Assembly: GCA_027575765.1 (NCBI GenBank) | Contig: JANBPT010000159.1 | Coordinates: 1-64,000 of the forward strand | Length of the DNA stretch: 64,000 nucleotides | Source: Tieghemiomyces parasiticus | Taxonomy: Eukaryota > Kickxellomycota > Dimargaritomycetes > Dimargaritales > Dimargaritaceae | Direction: 5' to 3' | In this document: positions 43,901 to 52,592 of the stretch, one piece after another | How positions within the stretch are numbered: position 1 is the first letter of the stretch | How the letters are laid out: each line of letters begins with the position of its first letter | Program-made: the position numbers and the translations under genes | The notes under the pieces: generated by a model | Seen by the model: the letters and a program-made list of their open reading frames with translations, nothing else | Told to the model about the DNA's origin: nothing | Databases searched by the model: none

Positions 43901-46900
43901 CTGAGCCTCGAGTCGCGCGGATCCGGCCTACGCAACCAGCGCCTGGCCGACATTCGCGACCGCCTCTCGACCCGCTCCGAGGCCGGGTCCTGGGGGGTCG
44001 GTCTGTCGCGGACGCCGAGCGTGCACGCGCCTTGCCTGGCCCGCGGGGACACCGCCGAGTCGACCGAGTTATCTCGCGCTATGCGGCCCGTGCGTCCCGA
44101 AAACCTGCGCTATGCGGAGAACGTTGCCGACCACCCACTCCTGTCCACCCAGTTCATCGAGCAGACCCACCAGATGCAGCTGCGGGAGAACTACCACTAC
44201 CCAGACGCCGTCGTCCTGTCCGCCGGTCCTGGTAGCCACCATTCCGGAGTGGAGCTGCCCGAACCCAACCCGCTCGAGGGTTACCTGCTGCGTCGCCCGA
44301 AACCTCACACGTATCTGGGCCAGTACCGCCAAATGTTCGTCATGACCTTCGACCACCACCTCATCTGCGTATCGTCCTACCGCGCCAAGCAGTACATCGA
44401 GGCCAACCTCACCGACCCGGCCCACCACTTGACCTGGGAGCCCCCGCACCACCAGCCACTCGACCCCCGCGGCTGGCCTGACGCATCGTTCGGCCCGTCC
44501 ACCGCGTCCTCCCGCCATCACCCCACGTCCCATCGACCAGGGGCGACGGAGGAACCGAAACGGTCCCGCTCGCTGAAGGACCGTTTGCGCCGTCCGGACG
44601 CCGAGCGGGACGCAATGCTCCGCCAACAGCATAACCCTTACGCCAACGACGTTACGGTGAACGCGGCAGATTTTGTTCTACCGTCGTCGGTCCGCGCCCG
44701 GCGCCAGCTCCATGCCACCACGGTCAACGCTGGGAATCTACCCGATTCGGTGCTGCCAGCCTCCGGCGTCCCCCGTCCCGTCGCGGCCGTTCCGCTTACG
44801 CCGTACCAGCAGACGCTGACCGGAGTCTTCAAAGGTGGCGATGGAGACGGCAGTGGCGGTCATCCTAGCCACCGGTCGCGCACCTCCCTGCACCCTGGCG
44901 CTATCCCGCATGACGATGCCCTACGCCTACACCGCGCTGGTACCGCCCCAGCCCCGGCGGCCAGCCTCCGCACAGGCCCCAGCGCCACGTCCGGCGTGCC
45001 GTACCAGTACCACTACAGTACCCATGCCCGTCTGGCGCGCATGCTGCGCCACGCCGGCGGCTTCTTTGACATTACCCAAATTAAGTACATTTACCCCGTG
45101 TCAGCAGCCGGGGGCCCCTTACCACCTGCCGACGGTATCTCTCTGCTCCCGGCCACCGAGAACGGTAGCCACTCCGAGGTGAGCGGTCACCCTTATTCGG
45201 CAGCCTCCTCCATGTTCCCCGACCGCCGGGCCCGCGGCATGCTCGCCCGGCTACGTGACGCGGTGACCCCGTGGCGCCGACGCGGCAGCGGACATACCCC
45301 CGAGACGGCCAGCCACGCCCCCACGTCATTGTTCCGCCCTGAGGGATACCCCGGTGATACCGACGGCTATAGGTACGACCGGGCCGCTGAGGTGGCCCTG
45401 CGTCGTGAGACACGATTCGACATTATCATGGAGAACGGGGCTATCCTCCGCCTGCAGGCACCGACCAATGCGACCATGCGCGAGTGGATCCGCCGCCTCA
45501 TCGACTTGCGTACCTACTGGACGGGCCGGCTGCAGGCTGACGCCCGGCATCGCGCCGAGGCCGCCCGCGTCAACGTCGGCCTGCACATCAATTCGCTGGG
45601 CTGCGAAGGCGACCTGCCCGGTTGGGAACAGCCCCGCACCTACGCTGACCCGCTCATCTGGAACATTTGCCGCCCACTGGGCTGCCGCACCGTCACCATG
45701 TGCGGATACCTGTTCCGCAAGAAACACCGGCACGCCCCACTCAAGCGTGCTTACTTCATCCTTACCCGGGGCTACCTCATCGAGTTCACCCCCGTGCAGT
45801 ACGCCAGTTACTCCACCGTGCAGCCTTGCGCCCTCCGCCCGCCGGTCGCCCCGCGGTCCTCCGGGGCCAGCGGGGGGCGACCGGGAGCCAACAGCGGCAG
45901 CATGTTGGCGCCCGGCCACCTCGCTGGCGGCAGTACCGTCACTCGCGACCGCCGCACCTCGTGGCAGTCGGGCACCGGTGGCCTGGCGGCTTCACTCCTC
46001 GGCACCACGGGCAGTGGTCACCATCACCACGATGAGGATGGGCCCTACGGCGCCGGCCTACCAGGTGCCCCTGGGCGGTGGGCGGCCCATGATAACGATC
46101 ACATCACGCGCAAATACATGCGGCACCAGGCGGCTAAGGCACGCAAGCAGTCTAGCCGGCACGGGTTTTACCCGCGCGTCAAAGTGATCCCGCTTCAGGG
46201 TTGTTTTACGCTCTCACGCGTGGCGGACAATATGGTCCAACACACTGCGGACGATTTAGGTAAGGTACGGCGTATCTACCCGGATAATGTCTTGGCTGGC
46301 GACGCCGCCAAGGAATGCGTGTTTACCCTGTGGCAGCCCAAAAAGATCCCAGCTATGCCCCTGGCCGCCACTGAGTACCGGGTGGATCGACCCTGTGCCC
46401 ACGGTCATGGAACCTCCCCTATCACCGGGGCTGGCACTACGGCCCACGTGACAAGCGGTGGTGGTAATGCGGCAGACCTCGCTGGCTGCCTACCATGCGG
46501 TCGTGCCCGGTCGGTCAACGTGAGTCTCGGGAGCGGTAGCCATAGTATCACCACGACTGCCACCACAACGGGCGACGATAATGAGTCGCGACACACCGAA
46601 CCCGGGCCGTTTCACGCGGCCACCTCCAGTATGGAATCTACTGCGCTGCTGGTGGCTGGTGGTGGCAATAATGGGAACCACAATGCCTCGCCAGCCCGCA
46701 CCCACCGTGCATCTCAGGCCACACTGGCACAGCCTGTGGACCATCCGACGCGCGCCGCGGGTAAAGCGCCGGCCAGCGGACCGTCCACCGGACTCAACCC
46801 AGCTGCTAATCGCGCGGCCGAGGGCCCGTTCACCGCCCCGCAAGAACCCTCAGCCGGCAACGCGACTAAATCAGCGACCCGGACGGCGGTCGAGACCCTG

Positions 46901-47080
46901 GCGGACCAGGCCACGAGGTCCTTCCCGCACTACCTTATCCCATCCCTCGGCAAGTGGAGTGAAAAGACGTACATGTTCAAGGCGCGGTCGCGGTCCGAAA
47001 TGGAACAGTGGGTGAGTGCCATCAACCACGAGATCGAGCGGATCCAGTACCAGGCCGAGGCGATGGATAAGCGGATCTAG
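40943..47080 (+). CDS. SPO71: Spo71/Mug56-like protein with PH domains
   Basis: A single-exon protein of 2045 residues. The frame opens at TTG, but ATG 40943 in CCGCCATGG is the clear start. Spo71 in yeast binds phosphoinositides on the prospore membrane and works with Vps13 and Spo73 to extend it in sporulation. Here the region at about 506-570 (LLLTRVAPVALRRDYCRPEV then ASKCRIISEKWKHVTAMVRP) matches the Spo7_2_N domain next to an N-terminal PH fold ending ILRFPTAAEAKVWYRILH. FELIVESEWGDQLAAWVRAK and CWKRFDRIDW follow. A PH domain starts at about 1106 (LEGYLLRRPKPHTYLGQYRQ) and ends near 1526 with long disordered inserts. The last PH starts at about 1586 (CGYLFRKKHRHAPLKRAYFI) and ends at 2036 (YMFKARSRSEMEQWVSAINH). 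Yeast Spo71 is about 1245 residues, so this copy is greatly enlarged by Ser/His/Arg-rich inserts. Cytosolic, membrane-associated by inference. Confidence 0.75.
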   Translation: MVQDFSEFGFADSFVPPPTSPSANYHSLPPSTPGPGRRRVADYGDGYDSDALPDEVRNPPPKRRSILPQQVLAHQSLHHHHLQPPARPSGQGRHHDPFGHPVSPDDDLLPSGTRPRPVSDHGRHLSRWDGHHPQTSAASFRSHVSGRSRLNSSTPSIRQVVGSRSRLHLPRQPVRRVIHPAVHHNHMGAEAVQAPVLRVFIGPLTPDWMTFSLKRRWRAYAPREGAGDAPGADTFTLGDAGSRSIAGGSGRGGGGGYHASIPYLREPTIAPDGTDDRHSGEDGYTSGEGGAGGPVPGSVTARSLITPSLRSHGSAPHLRSYRSTHTMHTQTSQRGGPARSFATTNVSLYHTPLATTAPSRTESFHTAHDAFSVRTGVSYGESYAGHIATPRSPLSIARDSLHHGARVRDLEDSFGRSPAVHEETEDDDDDDNNSKSNYNSRRGHNRTQPNPARTPQPIDLAPLSFSQLTTQLPTAATQRERTVAAAESHLAAVHDEMERPLQRSGHETLLLTRVAPVALRRDYCRPEVAMMHYNEYTASKCRIISEKWKHVTAMVRPGEINFFRGSATKPLFTIYLSSRTRLSLFSSLDNSLAITYFEEDSDQRAQHHYRRSIRRYYRTHQAQSIAHRRSGHDASMELKMSIYSQDTAARAGASRSNVTDLREAGSGSAFRLNNLLHQSRRVRPKALRRRKQTHHAEPDRATAASDRNLGACILRFPTAAEAKVWYRILHCHIIHVIPIPRAVDLTCPTLSASPFRSINVEIPLAAVPVAAEPSHHGVVPQTATFDIIGPRTVWDVRTMAAFELIVESEWGDQLAAWVRAKSLAVCWKRFDRIDWCFSNLSDGWDEHERQLILEAHRIAQLVDGEDEDGGGAGSDSDSSRDERALRDRNTRLNMRTAFQPSVTALQSLPFLSETAPYRPSENASSYFDDIISTSAGSSRGPYPPGGRGPGTTLQPASHHPLAVSPHLNRTRPRGPTKNSDVVSQSHLSLESRGSGLRNQRLADIRDRLSTRSEAGSWGVGLSRTPSVHAPCLARGDTAESTELSRAMRPVRPENLRYAENVADHPLLSTQFIEQTHQMQLRENYHYPDAVVLSAGPGSHHSGVELPEPNPLEGYLLRRPKPHTYLGQYRQMFVMTFDHHLICVSSYRAKQYIEANLTDPAHHLTWEPPHHQPLDPRGWPDASFGPSTASSRHHPTSHRPGATEEPKRSRSLKDRLRRPDAERDAMLRQQHNPYANDVTVNAADFVLPSSVRARRQLHATTVNAGNLPDSVLPASGVPRPVAAVPLTPYQQTLTGVFKGGDGDGSGGHPSHRSRTSLHPGAIPHDDALRLHRAGTAPAPAASLRTGPSATSGVPYQYHYSTHARLARMLRHAGGFFDITQIKYIYPVSAAGGPLPPADGISLLPATENGSHSEVSGHPYSAASSMFPDRRARGMLARLRDAVTPWRRRGSGHTPETASHAPTSLFRPEGYPGDTDGYRYDRAAEVALRRETRFDIIMENGAILRLQAPTNATMREWIRRLIDLRTYWTGRLQADARHRAEAARVNVGLHINSLGCEGDLPGWEQPRTYADPLIWNICRPLGCRTVTMCGYLFRKKHRHAPLKRAYFILTRGYLIEFTPVQYASYSTVQPCALRPPVAPRSSGASGGRPGANSGSMLAPGHLAGGSTVTRDRRTSWQSGTGGLAASLLGTTGSGHHHHDEDGPYGAGLPGAPGRWAAHDNDHITRKYMRHQAAKARKQSSRHGFYPRVKVIPLQGCFTLSRVADNMVQHTADDLGKVRRIYPDNVLAGDAAKECVFTLWQPKKIPAMPLAATEYRVDRPCAHGHGTSPITGAGTTAHVTSGGGNAADLAGCLPCGRARSVNVSLGSGSHSITTTATTTGDDNESRHTEPGPFHAATSSMESTALLVAGGGNNGNHNASPARTHRASQATLAQPVDHPTRAAGKAPASGPSTGLNPAANRAAEGPFTAPQEPSAGNATKSATRTAVETLADQATRSFPHYLIPSLGKWSEKTYMFKARSRSEMEQWVSAINHEIERIQYQAEAMDKRI

Positions 47081-47234
47081 GTAGTACCTGCCGACCCTTG
47101 GGGCTGTTGGTCTCCCTAGCCTGTGTATCGAAGGTTGGCCTTTTCTGTATTGGTTTTCGTCGGGCATGGGTGGCGTTTCCCCCTTCCCTACTATTCCTCC
47201 CTCCTCCTCCTCGTAGAGTTCGGTGACCCGTTTA

Positions 47235-47240
47235 AATAAA
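47235..47240 (+). promoter_or_regulatory. Poly(A) signal candidate of the Spo71-like gene
   Basis: AATAAA 155 bases past the stop codon. Confidence 0.4.
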
Positions 47241-49002
47241 TATGGCTGTCAACATGGAAGATACTCTCTGGAAATGTAAAGTGTGTATTGCGTACGAACG
47301 TCACATTAGTTGTGGCTTACCCATTGCTCATCGTGTAGCGGAGGTGTGGGGTGAGGTGGGGGCGTGTGTGTGTAGGGCGGAATTCGCCCTTGGAGGTTCG
47401 CCCGCCGATCCTCCAGGGATTGTAAGGGGAGTTCATACACACTTATTACCGTCTCGGTTCCTTGTGCGGATTGTATTAACCTGCCTCTCTGTCTCTTACT
47501 TTCCCTCCCACTCGTCTCCCATCAACCCTCTCCCCCTCCCACCTTCCTTATCTCTCCGCCGGGCATGGTCCGTCCACGCTGGGCGAAGTTTTGCCATAAC
47601 CTTGGCCTAAGTCTCACGCTAGGTTTTTTTTTGTTCGTTCCACCAACCTTTTTCATACCGGCACCGGCCTCGTTCGATTAACTATCCTCCTCCTCTTCCT
47701 CCCCTTCCCCCAACGTTTTCGGGCCACATGTTCACACGTAGCTCCGCCACTCTGGCGAAAGGATTTATGATGCAGGAAAAGGTTCCTAAGGCCACCTCTA
47801 AAATTAGTACCGAGCGACCAAAGTCGGGATAGAGATGTGGGTATCCTCGATGAGAGCCTGATGGTTGTATTGGCGGCGAGAGCACGGGGACAGGTTTCTT
47901 GGTCCTCGCCGTAAGGTTCTTGGATTGGCTCAATAATTGTTGGTTGGCCAATATAGCGTAATTATACCGTGCTGCAGTACAGGAACAAAGTGATAGGAAT
48001 TACGGAGGTCGCGGTGATGTGGGTTAAGAGGTCTGAAAGCGCGTGATGTAAGAGGAGGAGGAGGGGGCACTCACCAGCTATAGCAAGTCCGTAATTGAAG
48101 GGTACATCTGGCACGTTCTAGGCCATATATTATGGTAGTTGCAGAAATCGAGACATGTTCAATTAAACGCGTGCTCGTATTCGAATGGCAAAGGGCTTGG
48201 ACGAGGCTTAGGATTTTTGACCGTCCTGCCGGGGCTTGCCGTGTTTGAGTAGGTAAAGTTGAAGAGACTCTTCGGCGTAATAGTGGACCTGCCGAGCAAC
48301 GTTTCCGACGTGACTTTCACGGACTATGGCCTTGCCACCCTGGAGGTTTGTGGATCATTAAACCATAAGCGCACTTCAATATTAGACGTCATCCGAAGGT
48401 TTCCGCATCACCCGTAAAATAAAATATTCTAAAAGTATTAATAATAATCTACATCACCAGGGTCACTGGTTCACTCCGGCGTTGCGCCTGTCAGCGGCAG
48501 AGGCTCATTCACGAGGCCCTGTCTACAAGGTACGCTGATGGATCCGCCGTTAATAATCCTTTGCCCACTACCCAGGTCACTCCTGCCTGATTTGGAAATA
48601 ATGATGGGCGGGCAAACCATGGTGGGAGAGTATCCAGAGGCACGATTTAGTCCGCCCAAAGAGGGTTGCTGCCCTCGCTATGGTTCCCAGATAAGTTGTT
48701 TTTTTGACCCTTGCCCAACAGGCGACGATTTTGATACAGCGAACCTTCTATTCCTATTGCCGGGTTACCTATTTGCGTTAAGTTTGTCGATGTGGGCCCG
48801 CATTTTGCAAGACCACTTTGCAACATATGTCTAGCGCCCATGGGTGTGTGTATGGGAAACAATAAAGAGAGAAGAGAAGAGACCAGTTGCAATATATATA
48901 TATGTATATATACTCAGGGCCAGGACTGCTCATGGCCTACGCTATCCACCACATCTTCTAATGGCTGCCGTCTCCAAATTAATTGTCAACCATTATTTGG
49001 CC

Positions 49003-49009
49003 TATAAAA
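49003..49009 (+). promoter_or_regulatory. TATA box of small-protein gene copy 1
   Basis: TATAAAA 91 bases upstream of ATG 49100, followed by a pyrimidine-rich leader as in other genes of the window. Confidence 0.6.
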
Positions 49010-49099
49010 CCCTCATCCCTACACTTCACCTCCTTGGTCCCGAACACCCTACCACTCACCCACCCACCTCCCATTTTAACCCTCCACCAGCGTACCAAT

Positions 49100-49538
49100 A
49101 TGGATCTATCCCATGTCACCAGTGATAACGCTGAGCTGCACCACCTGGCTGGTCAAGGTAAATTGGCTAACGTCTCAATAGCTACCTAGCTCACCACTTC
49201 TATCAGCACGTCTCTCTGATACAGACCACCTCACCACCCCCCTTTTCACGATACCGTGCTCTGTTTATACCATAATCGTTTTCTCACCTACAGGTGAGAT
49301 TGTCTTCCAGTATGATGGCGCAGTCTACGAGGGAACCGTCCAACACGTGAAGCCCTTCCTCGGCCTGGTCTGCATCGAAGTTAAGGACGCGGATGGTGAA
49401 ACCGGGGTGTACGACTATTCTTTCAATGACATCCAGGTGTTACGTTTCACTTCATCAGCCCCGCCGGGCAGCCCCCACTGCGTCAATATAGTACCGTCAG
49501 GCAATGCCCTTCAAATTCTGGACACGCACTCCGCCTAA
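49100..49538 (+). CDS. Small SH3/LSm-fold-like protein, copy 1 (two exons)
   Basis: Exons 49100-49157 and 49294-49538 join in phase 1 (CAAG|GTAAAT ... CTACAG) to give 100 residues. The start is set by the TATA box 91 bases upstream. Exon 1 encodes a short Asp/His-rich leader; exon 2 encodes a beta-rich domain: GEIVFQYDGAVYEGTV at about 20-35, GLVCIEVKDADGE, then VYDYSFNDIQVLRF. The order (Y-x-G-x-V strand, hydrophobic strand, Y-x-F-x-DI-x-V-L) resembles the N-terminal LSm-like fold of LSM14/Scd6 or a Tudor/SH3 barrel; this is a pattern reading only. The same intron position and phase occur in copy 2 and the broken copy 3, so the three are one local family. No signal peptide. Role unknown; if LSM14-like it would bind RNA or an Arg-rich peptide. 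Confidence 0.68.
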
Positions 49539-50507
49539 TATACGTTAACATATCGCATAATGGACTGCAACGACGAGTGGCTCTCCCTATCCAGGCCTAT
49601 TTTTTTATCTAGGTCATTTGTCAATAAGCCCATAATATATATTCCATTCATTTTGAATTTTACAATTAAGGGGGCCTAGGTAAACCTGTAACGTGAAAAC
49701 TGGCTCCGAATTAAATTACGATGGCTTCCTCCATCTACTCTTCCTCTCCGTTAGAATTTCCAGGCATTAATGATAACAGCTGCCATACACTAGTAAGCCC
49801 TCTATCCTTAGCCCTAATATGAGCGTGTTCCCTAACAACCGCGTACCGCTTTACTTGCGATGCCGTTCGGCATGCACTGCTTTTGCCTAGCAATAGGGCA
49901 GGGTGTTCTCAACGCTTACCATGTGAGAAGGCCATCATAAACCACAATATAACAGCTGTACAGGTAGGGCGGTAAGGAATCGAGAGAGGGAAGTGGGTAA
50001 GGAGAAGTAAAGCGACGACTTGAGAAAACGGGGCGACTTCGGCTATGTGTGTGTGTGTTTTTGGCCGAGTTGCCCTAAATCGCTACGCGACTAGTCTTCA
50101 TGTGGGTAGCACCAGGATGGTGCGCATGTACCTCGTAGACACTTCCCTCTCCCTTTTCTCCTCCCGTTCTGCACTCCCGATATCGCCCAAAGCGGGATGA
50201 CCCTTCCAGATCACTGGGTCATATATGGAGTTGGTTGGTGCAACGCCCCGTTTCTCTCCGGCCTACCCTTCGGTGCCGTGGCCGGCTATATGAGGCGTAC
50301 AGCTCCCTCCTTGCGATTAGAATCCTTGTGCCGTTCCGATCGTTTACTGCATCGTCTGATCATATCCCATTATCCGTTTTGCTTTTTGCCATTACGACTA
50401 GAGTCGTAGGTCATTGTGATTTTTTTAACTATCCATACGTCTTCAGGCCAGTTGCCATCCTTCGCCCTTTTTAAACCTCTATTGGGCTTTTAGTTACGTC
50501 AGAAGCA
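49539..50507. other. Spacer between small-protein copies 1 and 2
   Basis: It holds the copy 2 promoter region, with a short (TG)n tract near 50045. Open frames at 50197-50409 and 50235-50474 overlap each other and lack motifs. Confidence 0.45.
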
Positions 50508-50960
50508 ATGTCCTACGAAACCCCCGAGATCACCACCGTTCTGAGCAGCGAGGCCCGGCTTGAGCACTTACAAAGTGGAGGTGAGCCGTCATCACTTAAA
50601 ATCTTAACGTCGAGCTCTTTGCTTTAAGTTTACTGTGGGTGTACACCAGGGGTTTGGCCCACCTTGCAATTGACCACTGTCTCCGATACAATATCGACTG
50701 ATCACTCTACCTCTTTTCCCCTCCTCTCCTTATGGCATGTAACGGAGCATTTAGGCGACATCAATTTTGTTTACGGTGAAACGCATTACCAAGGGGAAGT
50801 ACTATCGGTTAATCGCTGGAATAATACAGTCCAGATACACGTCGACGACGGCGACGGCTACACGGTCGATTACCTGTTCGACGACATTGCCGTCCTGATG
50901 TTTGACCCACTCATCCAGTCGGGTGGCTCGGGTTACATTAGGATTGTTCCCTTTCACTAA
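50508..50960 (+). CDS. Small SH3/LSm-fold-like protein, copy 2 (two exons)
   Basis: Exons 50508-50580 and 50755-50960 join in phase 1 (GGAG|GTGAGC ... TTTAG) to give 92 residues. Exon 1 reads MSYETPEITTVLSSEARLEH and ends LQSGG. Exon 2 has GDINFVYGETHYQGEVLSVN, then VQIHVDDGDGYTVDYLFDDI and AVLMFDP, ending RIVPFH. The strand pattern matches copy 1 (GEIVFQY.., YEGTV.., DYSFNDIQVLRF), while the C-terminal IVPFH is shared with the broken copy 3 and corresponds to NIVPSG in copy 1. Copies 2 and 3 are the closer pair. Pro- and Cys-poor, acidic, no membrane segment. Not recognised beyond the fold resemblance to LSM14/Tudor barrels. Confidence 0.7.
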
Positions 50961-52129
50961 TGTGCTATCACCATCCCAGATACGGAGATAAGGGATGGAT
51001 CGTTATCGAGAGGGATGGTAGTGGTCGAGGTGGGATAGGCTTGTTGCTTTGCAGCCTTATCAAAGCATGAACATAGTGGCCTGATTTCACTAAAGGTCTC
51101 TCCCCCATAAATAGCCAGAGCCGCCTAATATGTCCTTTCTGCACTGTAATACACCCTCTTTTACATTTAGACCCCCGCTCTCAAGCGGCTGTATTGACCT
51201 TGACATCGCTGTTTGAGCTACTATCGTATTTTCAGCGACCAATAGGCTCGACCTATTAGTTCGTCGTGTACTACCCTTCCTTATGCTCTCACCCTCGAGG
51301 CTTGTGGTCAACCTCGGCCGATTCTGCCTTTGGTACATGGCCACAGCTAAAGAGTGTGAAATTAGTTAGGGCGGGTCGATGTGGAACGAGTGTGGTGTAA
51401 GTGTGCGAGATGAAGGGAGGGTGGTGGTTAGGTATTAATAAGATCTGCTAGGGCACGTTTCAAAATGCGGTTAGTTCGCTCTGACCATTGCGATAGAAAG
51501 GAAAGTTTTGGGTACAGACGGGCGGGACAAGAGGGGAGGACAGGTGGCAGGGAGGAAAAAGGAAGTGCACCGGCTGTCAGGACAGAGGCTGGCCTATCAT
51601 ATAATTTTACGCGGCTGAAGTGCAGCTAACACCGATCGCACCTGGCTAATACTCCCCTCAACATATTTATGGGGGGGGGGTTATGGGCGCGTAGATAAAC
51701 ATACTAATCCTTGCAGGCCAGCAGCTGAGTATATAAATCGGCAGGTAGTGGTGACCAAGAGTCGAATGTTTTAGCCAGACCAAGCGCTTCCCTTATACCT
51801 GTGCCTTTCCACTACCGATTTCCTTCCGACCCGGCTTGCAGCCTAGTGTTGTATCATTTCGCACAAGATGACGATAGGAGGGCAGCTCAAGATGGCCGGT
51901 CGGTCATGGAGATCAGTAATGTTAGTTAGTGGAGGTTGAAGAGGAAATCTCGCACAAAACGTATGGTGACTGCTACCGCTCTTACTGCTTTACTTCTTCG
52001 ACTTCACTATGGCAGCCTGAATAATTAGGCATGTTCTTCTGTTCACTTACTTTTCCCAATGTGCTCCCAACTGCGGCTTACAGTAGTCGCTGCCATATCT
52101 ACTCTGCATACTTCATTCTGCTTATTTTA
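50961..52129. other. Spacer between small-protein copies 2 and 3
   Basis: A TATA-like TATATAAA lies near 51730, and an ATG at 51868 opens a 23-codon frame ending VMLVSGG before TGA. Nothing else was recognised. Confidence 0.4.
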
Positions 52130-52558
52130 GGGGCCTCCCATAAACCTCTCATAGAGACCGTCCTGAGTCAAGAGGTTCAACTGGTACACCTTTAGTCTGG
52201 AGGTAAGTTATGTTCGAGACTTCGCGGAGCTGGCCCGGTTCTAGGAAGAGAAGGGGGGTTCGGGCAGAACTGGCTCTTGGTCGTATCGACCAAGCTCGCC
52301 TTGTACCCGGTATTCAACTCCGTCTCTTCCAACCTTTTGTTACTACCAGGCGACATCAAATTCGTGTACGGTAGCGCTCACTATCAGGGAGAAGTTCTCT
52401 CCGTCAACCTGTCTGAACAGATCGTCCTTATCCGGCTCCATGTCAACAGATATGATCGTAGTGACGACTTTTTCCTTAACAATATCGTGATTCTCATGCT
52501 CGACCCCTTCATCAATTACGACGACGCCGTATATTACCGAATTGTTCCGTTTCATTGA
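52130..52558 (+). pseudogene. Small SH3/LSm-fold-like protein, copy 3 (broken)
   Basis: Exon 1 (52130-52202) aligns codon for codon, without indels, with exon 1 of copy 2: TVLS, then HL and SGG are kept. The start position is GGG instead of ATG, and codon 22 is TAG where copy 2 has CAA (Gln). The donor G|GTAAGT is intact. Exon 2 (52350-52558) is fully open after a good acceptor (CTACCAG) and reads GDIKFVYGSAHYQGEVLSVN, then a diverged part, and IVPFH before TGA. So the leader exon has decayed while the domain exon has not. Either the loss is recent or exon 2 is still used through another first exon. AATAAA lies 29 bases past the stop. Confidence 0.72.
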
Positions 52559-52586
52559 GACGGATTTTCGTAGTATCTTGGCCAAA

Positions 52587-52592
52587 AATAAA
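52587..52592 (+). promoter_or_regulatory. Poly(A) signal candidate of copy 3
   Basis: AATAAA 29 bases past the copy 3 stop codon. Confidence 0.35.

Larger units (their letters stand above)
47081..49099. other. Intergenic stretch of about 2 kb
   Basis: It carries the poly(A) candidate of the Spo71-like gene and the TATA box of the first small-protein gene. An open run at about 48256-48420 without a start codon has coding-like composition but no recognisable family. Confidence 0.45.

Noticed and set aside
48256..48420. Open run KLKRLFGVIVDLPS... considered as an exon or relic
   Set aside because: No start, no matching partner exon and no family resemblance.
33793..50130. Similar 28-base segments at about 33793 and 50099 (CATGTGGGTAGCA...)
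   Set aside because: The exact match is only 13 bases, a level expected by chance in 64 kb.
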